Of a DNA stretch of 64,000 nucleotides, positions 22,290 through 34,489 are shown one piece after another. The DNA is from Okapia johnstoni (taxonomy: Eukaryota > Chordata > Mammalia > Artiodactyla > Giraffidae). The notes beneath the pieces are model-generated. The model did not search any database. It was not told where the DNA came from and was given only the letters and a program-made list of their open reading frames with translations. Where the stretch lies: contig CM044322.1 in the NCBI GenBank assembly GCA_024291935.2, positions 71,105,405 to 71,169,404 of the forward strand, written 5' to 3'. Made by a program: the position numbers and the translations under genes. Positions within the stretch are counted from its first letter, which is position 1. Every line of letters begins with the position of its first letter.

Positions 22290-23205
22290 TTAAGAAAATG
22301 AAAAGACTAATATATATTTTTATATAAAGATATAAATATATCTTTATGAGCTGTAAGACTCTTACAACTCAATAACACAAGAACAAAAAAAAATGGGCAA
22401 AGGATTTGAATGGACTCTTCACAAGAGAATATACAAATGTGCAAGAAACACATGAAAAAATGCTCAACATTTTTAGTCAATAGGAAAATGAAAATTAAAA
22501 CTACAATGAGATACAACTACACATGTAGTAAAATGGCAAAAATGCTGACAATACCAGTGTTGGTAAAAATATGAATCCACTGGACCTCTAGTATATTTCT
22601 GGCAGAAGTATAAAATTGTATATCCGCTTTGGGAAAAAAATTTGGCTGTTTTTGTAAACATGCATTTACCATGCAACTCAAATATTCACTTCTAGGTATT
22701 TACCCAAGAGAAATGAAAGCATGTCTACATGAAGATTGTACAAGTATGTTTACAGCTTATACAACCGTGGAAAAAATCCAAATGTCCATCAATAGATACA
22801 TGGATAAATAAACTAGCGTATCTATACAATGGAATACTACTTAGCAATAAAAAGAGCAAGCTACTGATACACACAAGAGGATGCATCTCAAAGATATTAT
22901 ATTGAGCAAAAGAAGTCAAACATGAAAAAACTGAATTCCGTATGATGCCATTTATATGAAATTCTATTACAGCCAGAACTAATCTATAGTGACAGAAAGC
23001 AGATCTGTCGATTTTCAGTAGTGGTTGCTGGGGAACTGACTACAGGAGGCAGCTTTTTGGGGAGACGACACTGTTTTATATCTTGATTTGTGGGACTAGT
23101 GCTTACACAGGTATATGCATTTGTCAAAACTCACCCATTTGCTAAAATGGATGCATTTTACTATATGTAAATTAATTTCAATAAAACTGATCATGGAGAG
23201 AATAA
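22290..23205 (+). mobile_element. L1M 3' end (ORF2 C-terminus + 3'UTR), decayed
   Basis: The order of landmarks is that of an old L1: AAATGGGCAAAGGATTTGAA, AAATGCTCAACATTTTTAGT, AACTACAATGAGATACAACT, the TATTTACCCAAGAGAAATGA block, CCAAATGTCCATCAATAGAT, CTATACAATGGAATACTACT, the ATTCCGTATGATGCCATTTA block and GGTTGCTGGGGAACTGA. Frames are closed throughout. It is plus-strand and about 900 bp. Confidence 0.9.
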
Positions 23206-24714
23206 CTAGAGACTGTCTTAAAGGTAAAATGGGATCAAAACAATAGATGGAAAGGTTAGTCTTGAATAGGAGACGATGTACTTTCCACTCTGAGCTATAC
23301 CTGGAAGAAAAAAAGCAAGGGTGCAGGAGAATAGAGAGGCCTGGCGAGTCCGCGGGGGCAGAGTGAGAGACCGCTCAGGACCATAGGGAAGTGTCACCTT
23401 ACAGCACCAACTCCCATGAGGAAGACTGCAATGGCCTGTATTTTTTGTTGTTGTAAATGCTGGCCAGGTGGATTTCAAAGCTTATCCAGGACCCTTGCAT
23501 AAGGAACCCAGTAGTCCAGGCCGTTGGCCTGGGTTGGCACCATTCGCCCATATTATATTTGCGTAAAGCCATTTTGTCCTTGTTGGGAAAACATCAGGTC
23601 CTATAAAGTATATAGGAATGTTAGAGATCTCAGGAAGCCTCTGACCACACATTGTTATTCAGCTGAAACAGCAGACTTTTGTTGTTTTTTGCCTTGGGTT
23701 TTAGGGGTAAAGAGACAGCCCAGAGAAGTCTTACACATGTTATTTGGAAGTATTGTGACAGCCAAAGAAATTGGACTGATGTCAAGAGAAACAACAGTGG
23801 CTGTTACCTTTCTATTATTTTTTAAAAAGCAATTTTGATCTTTCAAGCCCTATGAGAAACAAAGTTTACTAAATATACATCTGTGGGGGTGTGTGTTGAT
23901 CCAAGCATTTATCTTGTCTCTGATCCCAGAGGATACATTCCTCTTCCCTGGGCCTTCTCACCCTCTGCTATCACAGGAGTCTCTTCTTTCTTGAGGCCCA
24001 CTCCCCAGGCTTCTAAAAATCTATGAGATAAAGGGCAAAAGATGGAGCCCTTTCTGTAGAAGGCAGGGCCAGTTCCTTACTCTGCCACAATTGCCTTATG
24101 ATTACAAAGGGTAAACAACTGTCTTAAGAGAAAAATGAATTTATGGCTTATGTAACAGATAGTCCAGGGAAGGGCCAGCTGTGGCTATGGCTGGATTCAG
24201 GGGTCAAGCCCATCCCAAGGGCTTGCTTTCGGTCATCTCTCAGTTTGCCTTCTTCTATGTTGGTTTCAGTCTTGGCTCTATTTGTAGAAAGCTGGCAGCA
24301 AAAGCTGTACCCTCAGTTCCCCTCAGATTCTTATTCCTCTCATGAAACTTCAGAAGCTGATATTGCTCGGCACCTTTGATCTGACTGGGGTCAGGTCAGT
24401 GCCTCTGGGGGAATGCAGTCTGCTGGGTTGCTTACGATCTCAACCCAAAAGACGTGGGCTGAGAAGAATGGAATTTCCCCCATAGCAATATGACAGAATA
24501 ATTACTACACGAAAGAAGCAGGTAATGGGAGGCCCAAACGACCAGTCCACAACACTCAGGAGCACTGGGCAAGTTCTTCAAGGCTGATTATCTGGCTCCA
24601 GCTACTTAGAAGAGAAAGCAAAGTTCAGGGGTTTCCTAATACCTACAAGGCTTGAAAAAGCACTGGAGGAGCAGATATGGTACCTACCAGCACTTGGGGA
24701 GGGAGCTGAAAAAT
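23206..24714. other. Non-coding DNA with unassigned repeat-like segments
   Basis: 23.54-23.83 kb and 24.14-24.40 kb read like parts of dispersed mammalian repeats (for example GCTTATGTAACAGATAGTCC, then GGCTGGATTCAGGGGTCAAG), but I could not place the family. No exon is supported. Confidence 0.35.
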
Positions 24715-24790
24715 TCCGTAGACTGGTTTTCAAGGCTTTCCATGCTTTGGCCCCAAAATTGGTCTCCACTTTTCTACTTGAACGCTCTCC
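24715..24790 (+). mobile_element. Possible L2 fragment
   Basis: TTCAAGGCTTTCCATGCTTT, GGCCCCAAAATTGGTCTCCA resembles the L2 segment around AAGGCCCTCCACGATCTGGC. It is short and diverged. Confidence 0.4.
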
Positions 24791-24809
24791 TCCAGCCTAA
24801 TAGATCTCA

Positions 24810-24998
24810 TTTAGCATGAATTAAAAACTCAGGTTCAAAGTACCCTGGTTCCAACTGCAGCCCTGCCATTTATTATTTACATGATTTTGATCCAGCCTGG
24901 ATCCTCATTTCCTCATTTGTAAAAGGGAGATTATAATAGTACATAACTTAATGATATTAGGTTAAAAGGGTTAAAGGAGTTCACATAAAATGCAACAC
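24810..24998 (+). mobile_element. MIR SINE
   Basis: CAGGTTCAAAGTACCCTGGT, CCTGCCATTTATTATTTACA, CTCATTTCCTCATTTGTAAA, AGGGAGATTATAATAGTACA follow the MIR core and tail. Its 3' end was the target of the L1 insertion at 24999. Confidence 0.8.
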
Positions 24999-25089
24999 TT
25001 TCTACAGCTGATTCATGTTGATGTTTGGCACAAAGCAACACAATACTGTAAAGCAATTATCGTTCAATTAAAACTAAATAAAATTTTAA
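24999..25089 (+). mobile_element. 5'-truncated L1_BT 3' end with TSD
   Basis: The 91 bp insert reads CTGATTCATGTTGATGTTTG, GCACAAAGCAACACAATACT, GTAAAGCAATTATCGTTCAA, TTAAAACTAAATAAAA, the terminus of ruminant L1s. It is flanked by AAAATGCAACAC (24987-24998) and AAAATGTAACAC (25090-25101), a target-site duplication with one substitution. Confidence 0.87.
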
Positions 25090-25101
25090 AAAATGTAACA
25101 C

Positions 25102-25582
25102 CTGGAGGGCTGGTTATTCTTTTTTGTCCTCCTCTTTCATATCCATTCTCAGCCCTTCTTTGCACCTCTTGAGGCCCAGGATACTCTCCCCTTTTTTGGA
25201 TTGCATCACCTGGGTTCCTTTGTCCTCTGGCTTCCAAATGGGTCTGACCATGCGGTTAGAGTATTTCTTACCTACCCCTTCCTTGCACTTCTATCACATC
25301 TCTGGCAGTGGTTGTGACCCTTCATGGACTGCAACTCTTGCCATGTGTCCCCTTCTCCATGTCTCCACCTCTCACTCTGTCCTTCGGTGATACTATTTCT
25401 TCCATTGCCTTTTCAGCCCTGGGTAGTGATGGCTTTACATTATTGCGAAGACCTGAGTTCCTTAGCATCCCTCATTTGCCCCATTAACCCTGCTCAGACC
25501 TCATCATCGCTCTTCCTTAAGATAACTTTACCTACACTACCTACTGTAAGGCTGTTTCCTGCTGAGATCGTGACTGATACAA
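25102..25582 (+). mobile_element. MLT2/ERVL-type LTR
   Basis: The block contains CCTTTGTCCTCTGGCTTCCA and ends in GGCTGTTTCCTGCTGAGATC, GTGACTGATACA, the terminal pattern of ERVL-class LTRs. It lies directly upstream of ERVL-like internal sequence on the same strand, so I read it as the 5'LTR of that provirus. The 5' border is approximate. It is old and strongly diverged. Confidence 0.55.
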
Positions 25583-27097
25583 TAGCTGATAACAGGAGTG
25601 GTCCCAGAAAACAGCCTCAAAGTGGATTTGGGGACCAGGTTTCTCACTTATTTAATGAACACAAAATTGCCCTTACTGCTGGCAGAAGTGGGACACTGGT
25701 CATCTGTACCATGATGTAGCATTGAGATTATTCAAATTATTCCTGAGAGTGATGTAAGATGGAGAGTCAGTGGAAGGCCAAGTTTTAAGTGATCAAGTGA
25801 CCGCTGCACTTGATTGCTATGGCAACAGTGGTAATTACAGTAATTGTAGGGTGGACTGGTTACTTCTGAGAGTGCTAGTGAGTTTATGAGAGAAAGAGAG
25901 ATTGAGGAGATTTAAACTTTGAACTTCCAACTCAAGACATGAGTGTAGAACCAGAAAGTTTCTGCGGTGACCTTAAAAGAATCCTTATCTCTTGCAGCCT
26001 CAGAGAAGACAGAGCTGTGGGTCAGGTCTAAAGTCTCGGTTGAAGACTGGCAATACCTGGTAGATGTAGAGCTTTATAAAGTCTTTATGCTAATGTTAGA
26101 GCACTGGCTTGGAAGGAGTTGGACACTGGGGACTTGAAATGAACAAATGTAACTGAGATTGATGAGCCCCTAGTCCCCCTAACTCTCCTTTGCTGGAGAA
26201 GGAAGTCTCTTGAATAGAGGCTTACCTATGATTTCACATAGTTCAGTTGCATTGCAAGAGGCCCTTGGCCCTGTGGCCCTTAAGATCTGGACCCAGCTTA
26301 TCTTACTGCCACCAGACTCACAATGACAGTCACATCTTATCACAGGGGAAAATCTGAAAGATCTTCTGCAGGAAGAGGTGGTTATATTCCAAAGGAATTG
26401 TGGTTTCTTTCCATTTGTATTGTCAGGAACCTTGGGAATGTGTGTATGTGAATAGATTCCCAGAGTATTAGGCTGAGCAGGATGAAACGTAGTAGCATTG
26501 GATCATATTTGTCAATATGGGTGAATTTACCTGGGATTCAAGGTGTAATATTGCAGTTTAAGTGATTGGGAGTGGTTCCAATAATTTGCTTGGTTGACTA
26601 GGTAAATATTGAATTTAATAGTGCCTTATGTCTAATGAGGCTGACCATTGCAGAACTCCCCTAGCACATTGTAGTAGGAATCCAAAGCTCAAGGAGATGG
26701 GAAATAGAGACATATCTGTTGTATGTAACCTGATTAATCACTCCGCTAAGGCCCAGAGGACACTCCCCTCAGAAAAACATTTTAAAATTCATCAGTAAGG
26801 AGAATACCAGCACTCCTGAAAAGCTCTGTGGTGTCTGTCTTCCACAGGACAGAGCAAACAGTGGGAAATGCTGCCATTGAACTGGGATCTCTAATATTGA
26901 TTGTAAAAATGGGAACCCCTGGGGACAGACTACTGGATACAAGATGAGCTGAGTTACTCCAATGAGACACAAGGATAGACCAATTATCAGGTTGTTTTGT
27001 CCCATGTGGATTTATGATGGAGGCTAATCAAGCACAGGGTTTAAAGGAAGGTAATAGATGTGCAACCTACTATGACACAACTTTGGTCTGTATCAGC

Positions 27098-27301
27098 ATG
27101 TGTGTGCTAGTCGCTCAGTCATGTTTGACTCTGTGTGACCCTGTAGCCCACCAGGCTTCTCTGTCCATGGAATTCTCCAGGCAAGAATACTGGAGTGGGT
27201 AGCCATTCCCTTCTCCAGGGGATCTTCCCTACCCAGAGACTGAGCCCAGGTCTCCTGCATTGCAGGAAGATTCTTTACCAGCTGAGCCACCAGGGAAGCC
27301 C
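27098..27301 (-). mobile_element. Bov-tA SINE
   Basis: Minus-strand copy: the plus strand shows GTGTGCTAGTCGCTCAGTCA at the tail side and CTGAGCCACCAGGGAAGCCC at the tRNA-like head. It is inserted in the ERVL remnant. No clear TSD was found. Confidence 0.93.
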
Positions 27302-28918
27302 TGGTGAGAGAAGGTTGTTGACAAACTCAGAATCCTTCAACTGAGATAGAAGTGAGATCCCATTAATGAAACCTGAAATGTGACCAAAAGTACATTCTCT
27401 ACATTTCTTCCAAGACTCCCCAGGGGTACCCGAGGGGCCATTTGCTAGGGTGACTGGGCGGGAGAGAAAGGGAAATACACAGCCCTTGTGTAGGTGACTG
27501 GGTATCAGCTCTGAACGGATGCTAATTCCTAAGGACTCTAAAACTCACCATGATTCATCAACCAGAGTGGGAACCTAGGAAGGGCTGATGATGAACGAAA
27601 TCTTGGCATGAAACATCCTACAATATGTAACTCTAGTGGGCCCATGGAAAGGACATAAGTGGCAACTGACAGAGTCCCCACGTTAGCTCCGTGATCTATG
27701 GAATAAAAGCTACTGGGTGAGAAAGGCCAAGAGAAAGCCTCTGGAAAGCAACTACCACCTATCCTCCTGCATGCCTAAAGAGCAAACCAAAAGCAATACC
27801 ACATTCCTGGCGGTACTGCAGAGACTGGAGTCACCATCCAAGCTGTGAAAGATGAGAGGATAGTGTTTCCAGTCATATCCCTGTATGATACCTATTTGGT
27901 CAGCAAAAATGCCGTATAGGTCATGAGAATGACTGTGGATTATGCTACACTCGATTAGGTAGCTGTTGCTGACTGCAGCTGCTATTCTTGATGTGCTATC
28001 TTTATTAGAGCAATGGCACCTGGTAGATAGCTATTGACTTGGCAAATGATTTTTTCTTTATCTTAATTAGTAAGAACAATCGGAAGCAGTCTAATTTCAC
28101 CTGGCTGACTGAGACAGTGGTCTATACTCATGGTCTTCAGGGTTATGTCAACTCTCCTGTTTTCATTTAATCCAAAGGAGACCTGATACCTCACAGTACT
28201 TAATGCTGGTCCATTATATTGATAACATCATGTCAATTGAATCTAAAGAGCAAGATGCAGCAGGAACCCCTAAAACCTTTATAAGGTACAGGCATGGCAG
28301 GGGATAAGAAGAGAAACTGCACAAAATTTAGAAGCTTGAAACACTGATGAAATGCCTAAGGATCCAGTAGTCTAGATCATCTTGGGATAGCCCTTCCAAA
28401 GTTAAATTGATCCACTTTGTCCTGTGCACCACAAAGAAAAAGGCCCAGTGCTTGGTGAGTCTCTGAACTTTGAAAGCAACATTTGGATTTTCCACTGTGG
28501 TCCATTTGCTTAGCAACCCATAAGGCTGCCATTTTAAGGTGGATCCCAGAGCAATAGAGGGCTCTACACCAAGTCCAGGCTGAAGGACAAGTTGCTCTGC
28601 CACTAGGGCTTTATAACCCAAGAGATTCAAAGTACTTGAAGTATCTGAAACTTTGCTGAAAGAATACCAAATGATAATGTGACCTGAGCTGCTCATTATG
28701 AATTGGGTGTTATTCTACACCCCAAACCATAAAGTTAGGTGTGTACAGCAGCATTCCATTACTAAATGGAGATAGTATGTATGAAAATAGGCCTAAATGG
28801 GTCTGAGTGGCACAGGTCAATTGACTGAGATTCCAGCTGCATCTACTCCTGCTGTTTTACCGTCTCTTCCTCAACCCACATAAGCAATCTCTTGTTGACC
28901 AGTTAACAGAAGAAAGAC

Positions 28919-29114
28919 AAACAGTAGGCCTGGTTTATAGATAAGTCTATTCCCATGACACCAGCCAGAAGTGGATGGCATTACATCCCCACTAAGGGTG
29001 GCAAGACAGTGATCTTGAAACTTGGACAAAAATATCCAGTTAAGCTGAAGAAGAAAGACTAAAAGATTAGTTGAAACAGTAGGCCTGGTTTATAGATAAG
29101 TCTATTCCCATGAC
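28919..29114. repeat. Direct duplication inside ERVL remnant
   Basis: About 41 identical bases beginning AAACAGTAGGCCTGGTTTAT occur at 28919-28959 and 29074-29114, 155 bp apart. Both copies continue into related but diverged sequence (CCCCACTAAGGGTGGCAAGA versus CCCCACTAATGGGTGGCCCTG, ending GACAGTGAT). This is a segmental duplication of pol sequence. A (GTGAT)n run follows at about 29182-29197. Confidence 0.88.
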
Positions 29115-29888
29115 CACCATCCAGCTTCCAGAAGATGTGATGCATTAACTTCCTCCCCACTAATGGGTGGCCCTGAAAGACAGTGATGTGATGTGATGCC
29201 TACACCCTGAAACTTGCTCCCTTATATCACTGTCATGGTATCTTATATAAATTTACCTCCAAAAAAGGGACCCATATCAGTACAAAAGCTGTGCTCATGC
29301 CCATGGAATTCAGCAATGTTACCATGGACCCCCTAATCTGAAGGCAGCTGGTCTGAAAGAAGAGTGGAATGGCCAATAGGGACACGCTTATGACTCCAGC
29401 TGGGTGATGACACTCTGAGAGATTGGGGTGTTATCTTATAGGATGCCATATATGCTTTAAACTTGACTGAAAGATGGCATCAATTCCCTCAAAGCCAAAA
29501 TATAAAGGCCTGAAAACCAAGTGGAAGAGGTGAAAATGTTCCCTCTTATCATTGTACCTAGTAAGACATTTTATAAATTTTTTCTTAATGTGAAGATTCT
29601 CTTGATTTGGGTAGGTTGAGATCTTAGTTCCCAAGAGAAGAATGCTCCCGTAGGGAACACAAAAGCCATGGTTCCATTAAATTGGAAGCTGGCACCCTTC
29701 CCCTGCCCCAGCCACTTGGGGCTTCTCTTGTCACTGACCCAACAGCCAGAGTGAGAGTTTCCGTACCTAGAGAAGGTGATTGGTCCTAGTTACCAAGAGG
29801 AATCTGGGCCGCTGTTGGCCCGCAGGACTACTGCCTGTTTCAGGACCCTATGCGGGGATGGCTTTCGAACACCGCCCGCCAAGGCCCT

Positions 29889-29907
29889 GTCAATGGCAGG
29901 GGGCGCC
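29889..29907 (+). promoter_or_regulatory. CTCF-like core motif
   Basis: GGCAGGGGGCGCCTGC contains the strong CTCF core CAGGGGGCGC, though the upstream CCA triplet is missing. It lies at the 3' edge of the ERVL remnant in a CpG-containing patch (29.80-29.95 kb). Confidence 0.4.
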
Positions 29908-30439
29908 TGCAACTGGTTCAGAGAAGCCCAGGCCGGAGCTCCTGGTGGGTTCCATTCTCCATCCTTCTCCAGCCCTAGTGAGAAAAGACAGGGTTTGTGG
30001 TGTTCAATTCACTTCAACAACATTTACTGGAAAGCTTTTAGAGGTAACAATGCATCATAACTGACTAACCAGAACGTTCGTAAATTGAGCTTTCTAAGTA
30101 ACTGAGTTTTATTCTGAAAACTTGTTAAACATCCCTTTGAAATGTCTGACTCCACTTCCTTCCCACCGTAAGCACTGCCTAGTGAGCATGGTTGATGCTT
30201 TCTTTGATGAACAGGGATTTTAAAAGCCCTCAAAGTGATGATTTCCAGAAGACCAAGTCTCAAGGTGTTAATGTAGATAAAGAAAGGGAAGATGATGGGG
30301 CTGAATGAACTGCACAGGACAGAAGGTGCTTTATCAAAAGATAAATTCCTGATATCAGCTTGATTCACCATCATTTGCCTCTGAAAGAAGAGTCCTGGAG
30401 GAGCTCTGGTTAGTAGAAAGTTTTGGGAGCTGGGAATTT

Positions 30440-30650
30440 GCTGTGATGATAATGATGGCCGTTTACCTGTGATGCTTGTGTTCCTATGGCCCTGTGTGTT
30501 TTCGTGCCTCTTTCATATTTATGCTCTCATTTGAGTCTCACATCAGCCCTTTGAGATGACAAAGACATGTTTTGTTATTCTCTCTGAGCAATTGGAACGA
30601 CCGAGGCACACAGAGGGTGGTGGCAGACTAGGACACGGATCCCTTGAATT
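30440..30650 (-). mobile_element. MIR fragment
   Basis: ATTTATGCTCTCATTTGAGT, CTCACATCAGCCCTTTGAGA and a GACCGAGGCACACAGAG block match the antisense MIR. It is diverged. Confidence 0.6.
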
Positions 30651-32494
30651 GCTACTTGTTTCTTTGGTTTCTGATCCTAGGTATTCTCTTAGGCATTTAT
30701 AGTGGGAAGGCGACAGTCCATCTTCAAGGATTTTGAGAGAGAAAAAGAGGAAGAAAAAAAATGCCATGTGGTGGTTACATAGCCATGGGAAAGCCAGGCT
30801 GCACAGGCTGCACAAAGATTGGGCAGGCAAGGAGTTTCCCCCAAATTCCTGAATGTGGTATGTCCCCCCGCCATATGGTTAGAACTCTGGGCAACACAGC
30901 ACAAAGACCATTTTCCTCCTACCCTGGCAATCTCCTGCCATTGCTCTGATGTTCCCAGCCTGCCTCTGGCACTGCCCTGGGGACAAAGTCAGGAGACGCC
31001 TCCACCTTGGGAGAAAGACTGTGGCCAAAGTGATGTGCTTTTTGCTTCCAGCTTCTTCCCCAAAGGAAAGGGAACTGCCCTTCTGGGCTGACAAAATATT
31101 TCTTCAAAGTGAGCAACCGGGGATGCAGAGGATGGAGCTGGCAGTCAGGGACCTGGGTTCAAAGTCTTGGCAATACAACAATAAGCAAATAAAATGAGTT
31201 TTCTGTGGCTCAGCTGACTTCTCATGCATGCAGAAAGGGAGAACTTCCCATGTCCTTAAGTCCAAGACTGCTCTGAATGCAGGTGAGATCCTATGAAAAG
31301 AAAGGTGTTCTTCACTTCTAACAAACTGAAGGACTAAAAACAAGCAACCAAGGCAAGATCCAGTGATGGGCTCTGCAGGGTCCTGAGGCTGCCTCCTTTC
31401 CTCCCTACATGTCCGTCACCCAAACCCCCTTTAGCATCTCATGTCTTATGTTATCATGTCTGCCTTGAGTCTAACTGGTGTTGAGAAAGAGGTGCACATG
31501 CATGTCCTTCTGTAACCCAGATGAACCAGGCTCACTTTTTTCTCTGCACATTCGTTTTCACATCTGTAAAATGTAGAGGGGGGAGGCTGAGACAGGTGGT
31601 CATTTCTATTAGATGATTTTAAAAGTCCTTTACAGTCTAACAGTCAGTGAGTTGATAAACTCTGCCTCCCTAAAGAGAAACTTGCATGCTTCAGGCCATG
31701 TCTATGGATAACTAAGGACCAGACACGCACAGGGAAGCAAGTGGGCAAGAACAAAACATTTGGAGGAGAGAAGGGTTTTGGACTCCTAAGCAGCTCAGAC
31801 AGGGTTAACCCAGAACAAAGAGTGGACCGCCTCTTGCAGAGAGACGGCAGGACTGAAGCTCAGCAGAGCAGCCTGGGACCCTGGGCACCTCCACACCCAG
31901 CTTCCAGGACTCTGTGTATCATGCTGGTGCTAGCCTCCCTGCAGACACATCATGCACCTGTGCATGTGGTCCAGAGGGTTTCCTCCCACTGGGAAAGCCT
32001 GGCTTCACCCCCTCTCCGCCGTCCAGTGAAACCAAGGGGCAAAACTGCTGATCTCCAAAGACAGTGAAGGCAGAATCCAGGCAGTCCCGGGCCAGACACT
32101 GAGTTAAAGTGGCTAGACACTGCAGTTAAGCCGAGTAGATGAGAACATCAGAGCCCGTTAGCACTGCTGACCACAGCAGGTTCAAAGAACGAGCACGGCT
32201 ACAGCCCTGTAAGAATCTCAAAGCCCACTCCTTACAGACACACCTCTCACAGGCGCATGTCCTAATGACAGGGCCCATCAGACTGAAGGCTTTTGCTATT
32301 AGGTCAATTTGCTCCAAGATGGGAGGACAAGGAGGCCCACCTCCTGAGGATGAAGCCACCAAACAGAGCCCCACACCCTCCCCTGGGCTCTGCGGTTTCA
32401 ATAGTAAGCCTGAAGACTTTGGCAGACATGGAGGGGATAAATGGTGAGTCCCCTTGACTCCCCAAAAGAGCCAAGAGAGCATTTCTCAAGGTCT

Positions 32495-32600
32495 GAGCCA
32501 AGAATTGCTTGTATCAGAATAAGCTGGCTCACTAACGTGAAAATGTATATTCCTGGACTCCTTACCAGTGAATGTGAATCTTGGGGGGAACAGTCATTTC
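32495..32600 (+). mobile_element. Possible MER5-like hAT fragment
   Basis: GTATCAGAATAAGCTGGCTC, then ATTCCTGGACTCCTTACCAG and GAATGTGAATCTTGGGGGGA resemble a heavily diverged MER5-type MITE. The call is weak. Confidence 0.35.
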
Positions 32601-32929
32601 TTAGCAAGCTATAGGAATGATTCTTATGTCCAGTAATGTTAAAAACCATATGACCACTCTCCACTCTTGACAGGAGTAGACACTTGGCAAGACTGTGTTG
32701 AAAGATTGAATGCATAATTGAATGTGTGTGGGGAAAGAGAAACTCATTCTCATTGAACTAGAAAGAAACAGAAGTGACCAGAATGAGTCAGGTTTTATTG
32801 GACCTGGAAATGGGTTCAAAAGCTTCCAACATAATCAAATTTCTCCTACAACAATATGTATTTTTGAAGTTTACAATGCTTTCATCTTTCTTCCCTTTTG
32901 AATCCTGATGGAAAAAAACCCTAAGATAT

Positions 32930-33095
32930 TTAATCACCATTGTTAACTCATTTAACACTTGAAAAAACTTGAGGTTCAGAGAGTATTCCTTTACCAATAT
33001 CGTGCAGCCAATAGGGGACAGAGACACAACTCAGCTCCTTTGACAAGGAGCTCCAGGCCAACACACTGTGCAGTGTCAGCTGCTACCCTCCTCAC
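32930..33095 (-). mobile_element. MIR fragment
   Basis: GTTAACTCATTTAACACTTG, AGGTTCAGAGAGTATTCCTT and CGTGCAGCCAATAGGGGACA follow the antisense MIR order. Confidence 0.7.
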
Positions 33096-33219
33096 CAAGT
33101 ATAGGGGAAGGAAACTGACCTGGAATGATACCACAATGGGGCACTGTTAGCAGAAGGGGAGAACTTCTTAATGTGTGTGATTTCAGGGGGTAAGGATGGT
33201 GCAGGGCAGGAAGAGAGGG

Positions 33220-33440
33220 CAGAGATGATGAGCACTGGGCACCTACTGTGTGCCATAGGCATCCACTTTGATGTATTATTTCACATAATGCTCACGATCA
33301 CCCTGTAAAGCTTTCATCTCTCTCATTTTGTTGTTGAGGAAAATGAAGCTCAGAAGGGAAGATAAGGAAGCTGCCCATGGCATTGACCACAGAGCTAGGA
33401 AATGGCAAAGCTACTTTTTGAGCTCAAATTCAGAGCCCAT
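33220..33440 (-). mobile_element. MIR SINE
   Basis: GAGCACTGGGCACCTACTGT, GTGCCATAGGCATCCACTTT, CATAATGCTCACGATCACCC, GAGGAAAATGAAGCTCAGAA, CACAGAGCTAGGAAATGGCA is a nearly complete antisense MIR. Confidence 0.82.
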
Positions 33441-33448
33441 TTATAAAA

Positions 33449-33480
33449 CTTTATTTATTTATTTATTTATTTATTATTTA
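33449..33480. repeat. (TTTA)n microsatellite
   Basis: About six to seven TTTA units lie just beyond the MIR. Length polymorphism between animals is likely. Confidence 0.9.
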
Positions 33481-33647
33481 GGTTACTTTTTCCCCTCCTT
33501 TCCTGCCTACCATTGGATTGATCCAAGATTTAATTCAGTTTTTAAAAATTTGGTTAATTAGTTATATATTCTATCAATATGTTTTTTCTTTTAGGAATTA
33601 CTTAATTTTTATACATGCTTTTATTGAACTATATGCCTTTAGTATTT
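33481..33647. other. AT-rich DNA, nothing recognised
   Basis: T-rich spacer between the microsatellite and the SINE. Confidence 0.35.
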
Positions 33648-33805
33648 TATGCCAGGCTCCTCTGTCCGTGGGAATTCTCCAGGCAAGAATACTGGAGTGG
33701 GTTGCCATGCCCTCCTCCAGGAGATCTTTCTGACTCAGGGATTGAACCCAGGTCTCCCACATTGCAGGTGGGTTTTTTACTATCTGAGCCACCAGGGAAG
33801 CCCTT
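33648..33805 (-). mobile_element. Bov-tA SINE (3' truncated)
   Basis: The plus strand runs from CCAGGCTCCTCTGTCCGTGG to ATCTGAGCCACCAGGGAAGC. The last 50 bases or so of the SINE 3' end are missing on the left side. Confidence 0.92.
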
Positions 33806-34489
33806 AACAATGTCTAACATGACACATCTCTTTTTCCTGAGCTATACAAGGGCTTTACAATGCTATACATCTGGTTTCTCCCTCCTGTGTTTCAAAATAC
33901 TGCTATCTATTCAGTTGAGCCACATAATATTGCCAATATTCAACAAATACTTAACCTACAATATGGCAATTTCATACAAATGATATTTTCAATGAAAGCA
34001 ATGTGTACACTACATTTCATAATCTCCCCCAAATTAGACGTTAAAAATTTTTGACAGAGATTTACCAACATATGAATCAATTTCCTTATTCAATGTTAAC
34101 TTTTTGGCTTTATGTTTTAAACATAGAATGTATTTATTTAATCACACACACACACCCACCCACACCCCACTGGGAACCAGACAGAATAACAGAACAAACC
34201 CTGTTCTGGAGCAATACACCCTGCCTCTCACTTTCTCCTGATTCTAAGACCTCTTCATTCAAACCAAATAAACTCTGAGATAGATGGGTGGAAAATTACA
34301 TAAAAATATTTAAGTATTATTGCCTCTTTCACACAATTTGACCCGGATTTGATGCACACAATTTGTCTGGATTTGACCTTGGGACGGTCATTTTTACCTC
34401 TCAGAGTCTCAGATTTCACTTAAGTAAATTTAAAGTTGTGATCTGAATCTGAAGGTCTTAGGCTGATGGGTTTGCATCAGAATTATGTG
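33806..34489. other. AT-rich DNA with a CA-rich run
   Basis: No gene is seen. A CA-rich low-complexity run lies at 34142-34170 (CACACACACACACCCACCCA). Confidence 0.45.

Larger units (their letters stand above)
25583..29860 (+). pseudogene. ERVL internal region, decayed (gag-pro-pol-dUTPase traces)
   Basis: This is an ancient class III endogenous retrovirus read on the plus strand. Just after the LTR, GGAGTGGTCCCAGAAAA (about 25595-25611) resembles the leader after a tRNA-Leu-type primer site. Around 28130-28240 the RT region is visible: a GYVNSP-like block followed by HYIDN, where the catalytic YIDD has lost its second Asp. 28430-28640 keeps thumb/connection-like sequence, and 28690-28780 an RNase-H-region block (MNWVL). 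Around 29780-29830 a YQEE block resembles the ERVL dUTPase. Stops and frameshifts are everywhere. A SINE (27098-27301) and a 155 bp shifted duplication (28919, 29074) interrupt it. No 3'LTR was recognised. Confidence 0.6.
29861..32929. other. Non-coding DNA with MIR and MER5-like fragments
   Basis: No host exon is supported. Besides the repeats listed separately, short MIR-like pieces may lie at about 31130-31180 and 31545-31640 (both plus). The ORFs on both strands between 31.7 and 32.7 kb overlap each other and have no recognised domain. Confidence 0.4.

Noticed and set aside
22312..22345. AT-rich palindrome AAAGATATAAATATATCTTT
   Set aside because: Low-complexity sequence in an old L1; such AT hairpins are expected by chance and show no associated feature.
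33598..33810. 70-codon minus ORF starting MLRASLVAQIVKNPPAMWETW
   Set aside because: This peptide is the standard translation of a Bov-tA SINE head and recurs wherever the SINE does; not a gene.
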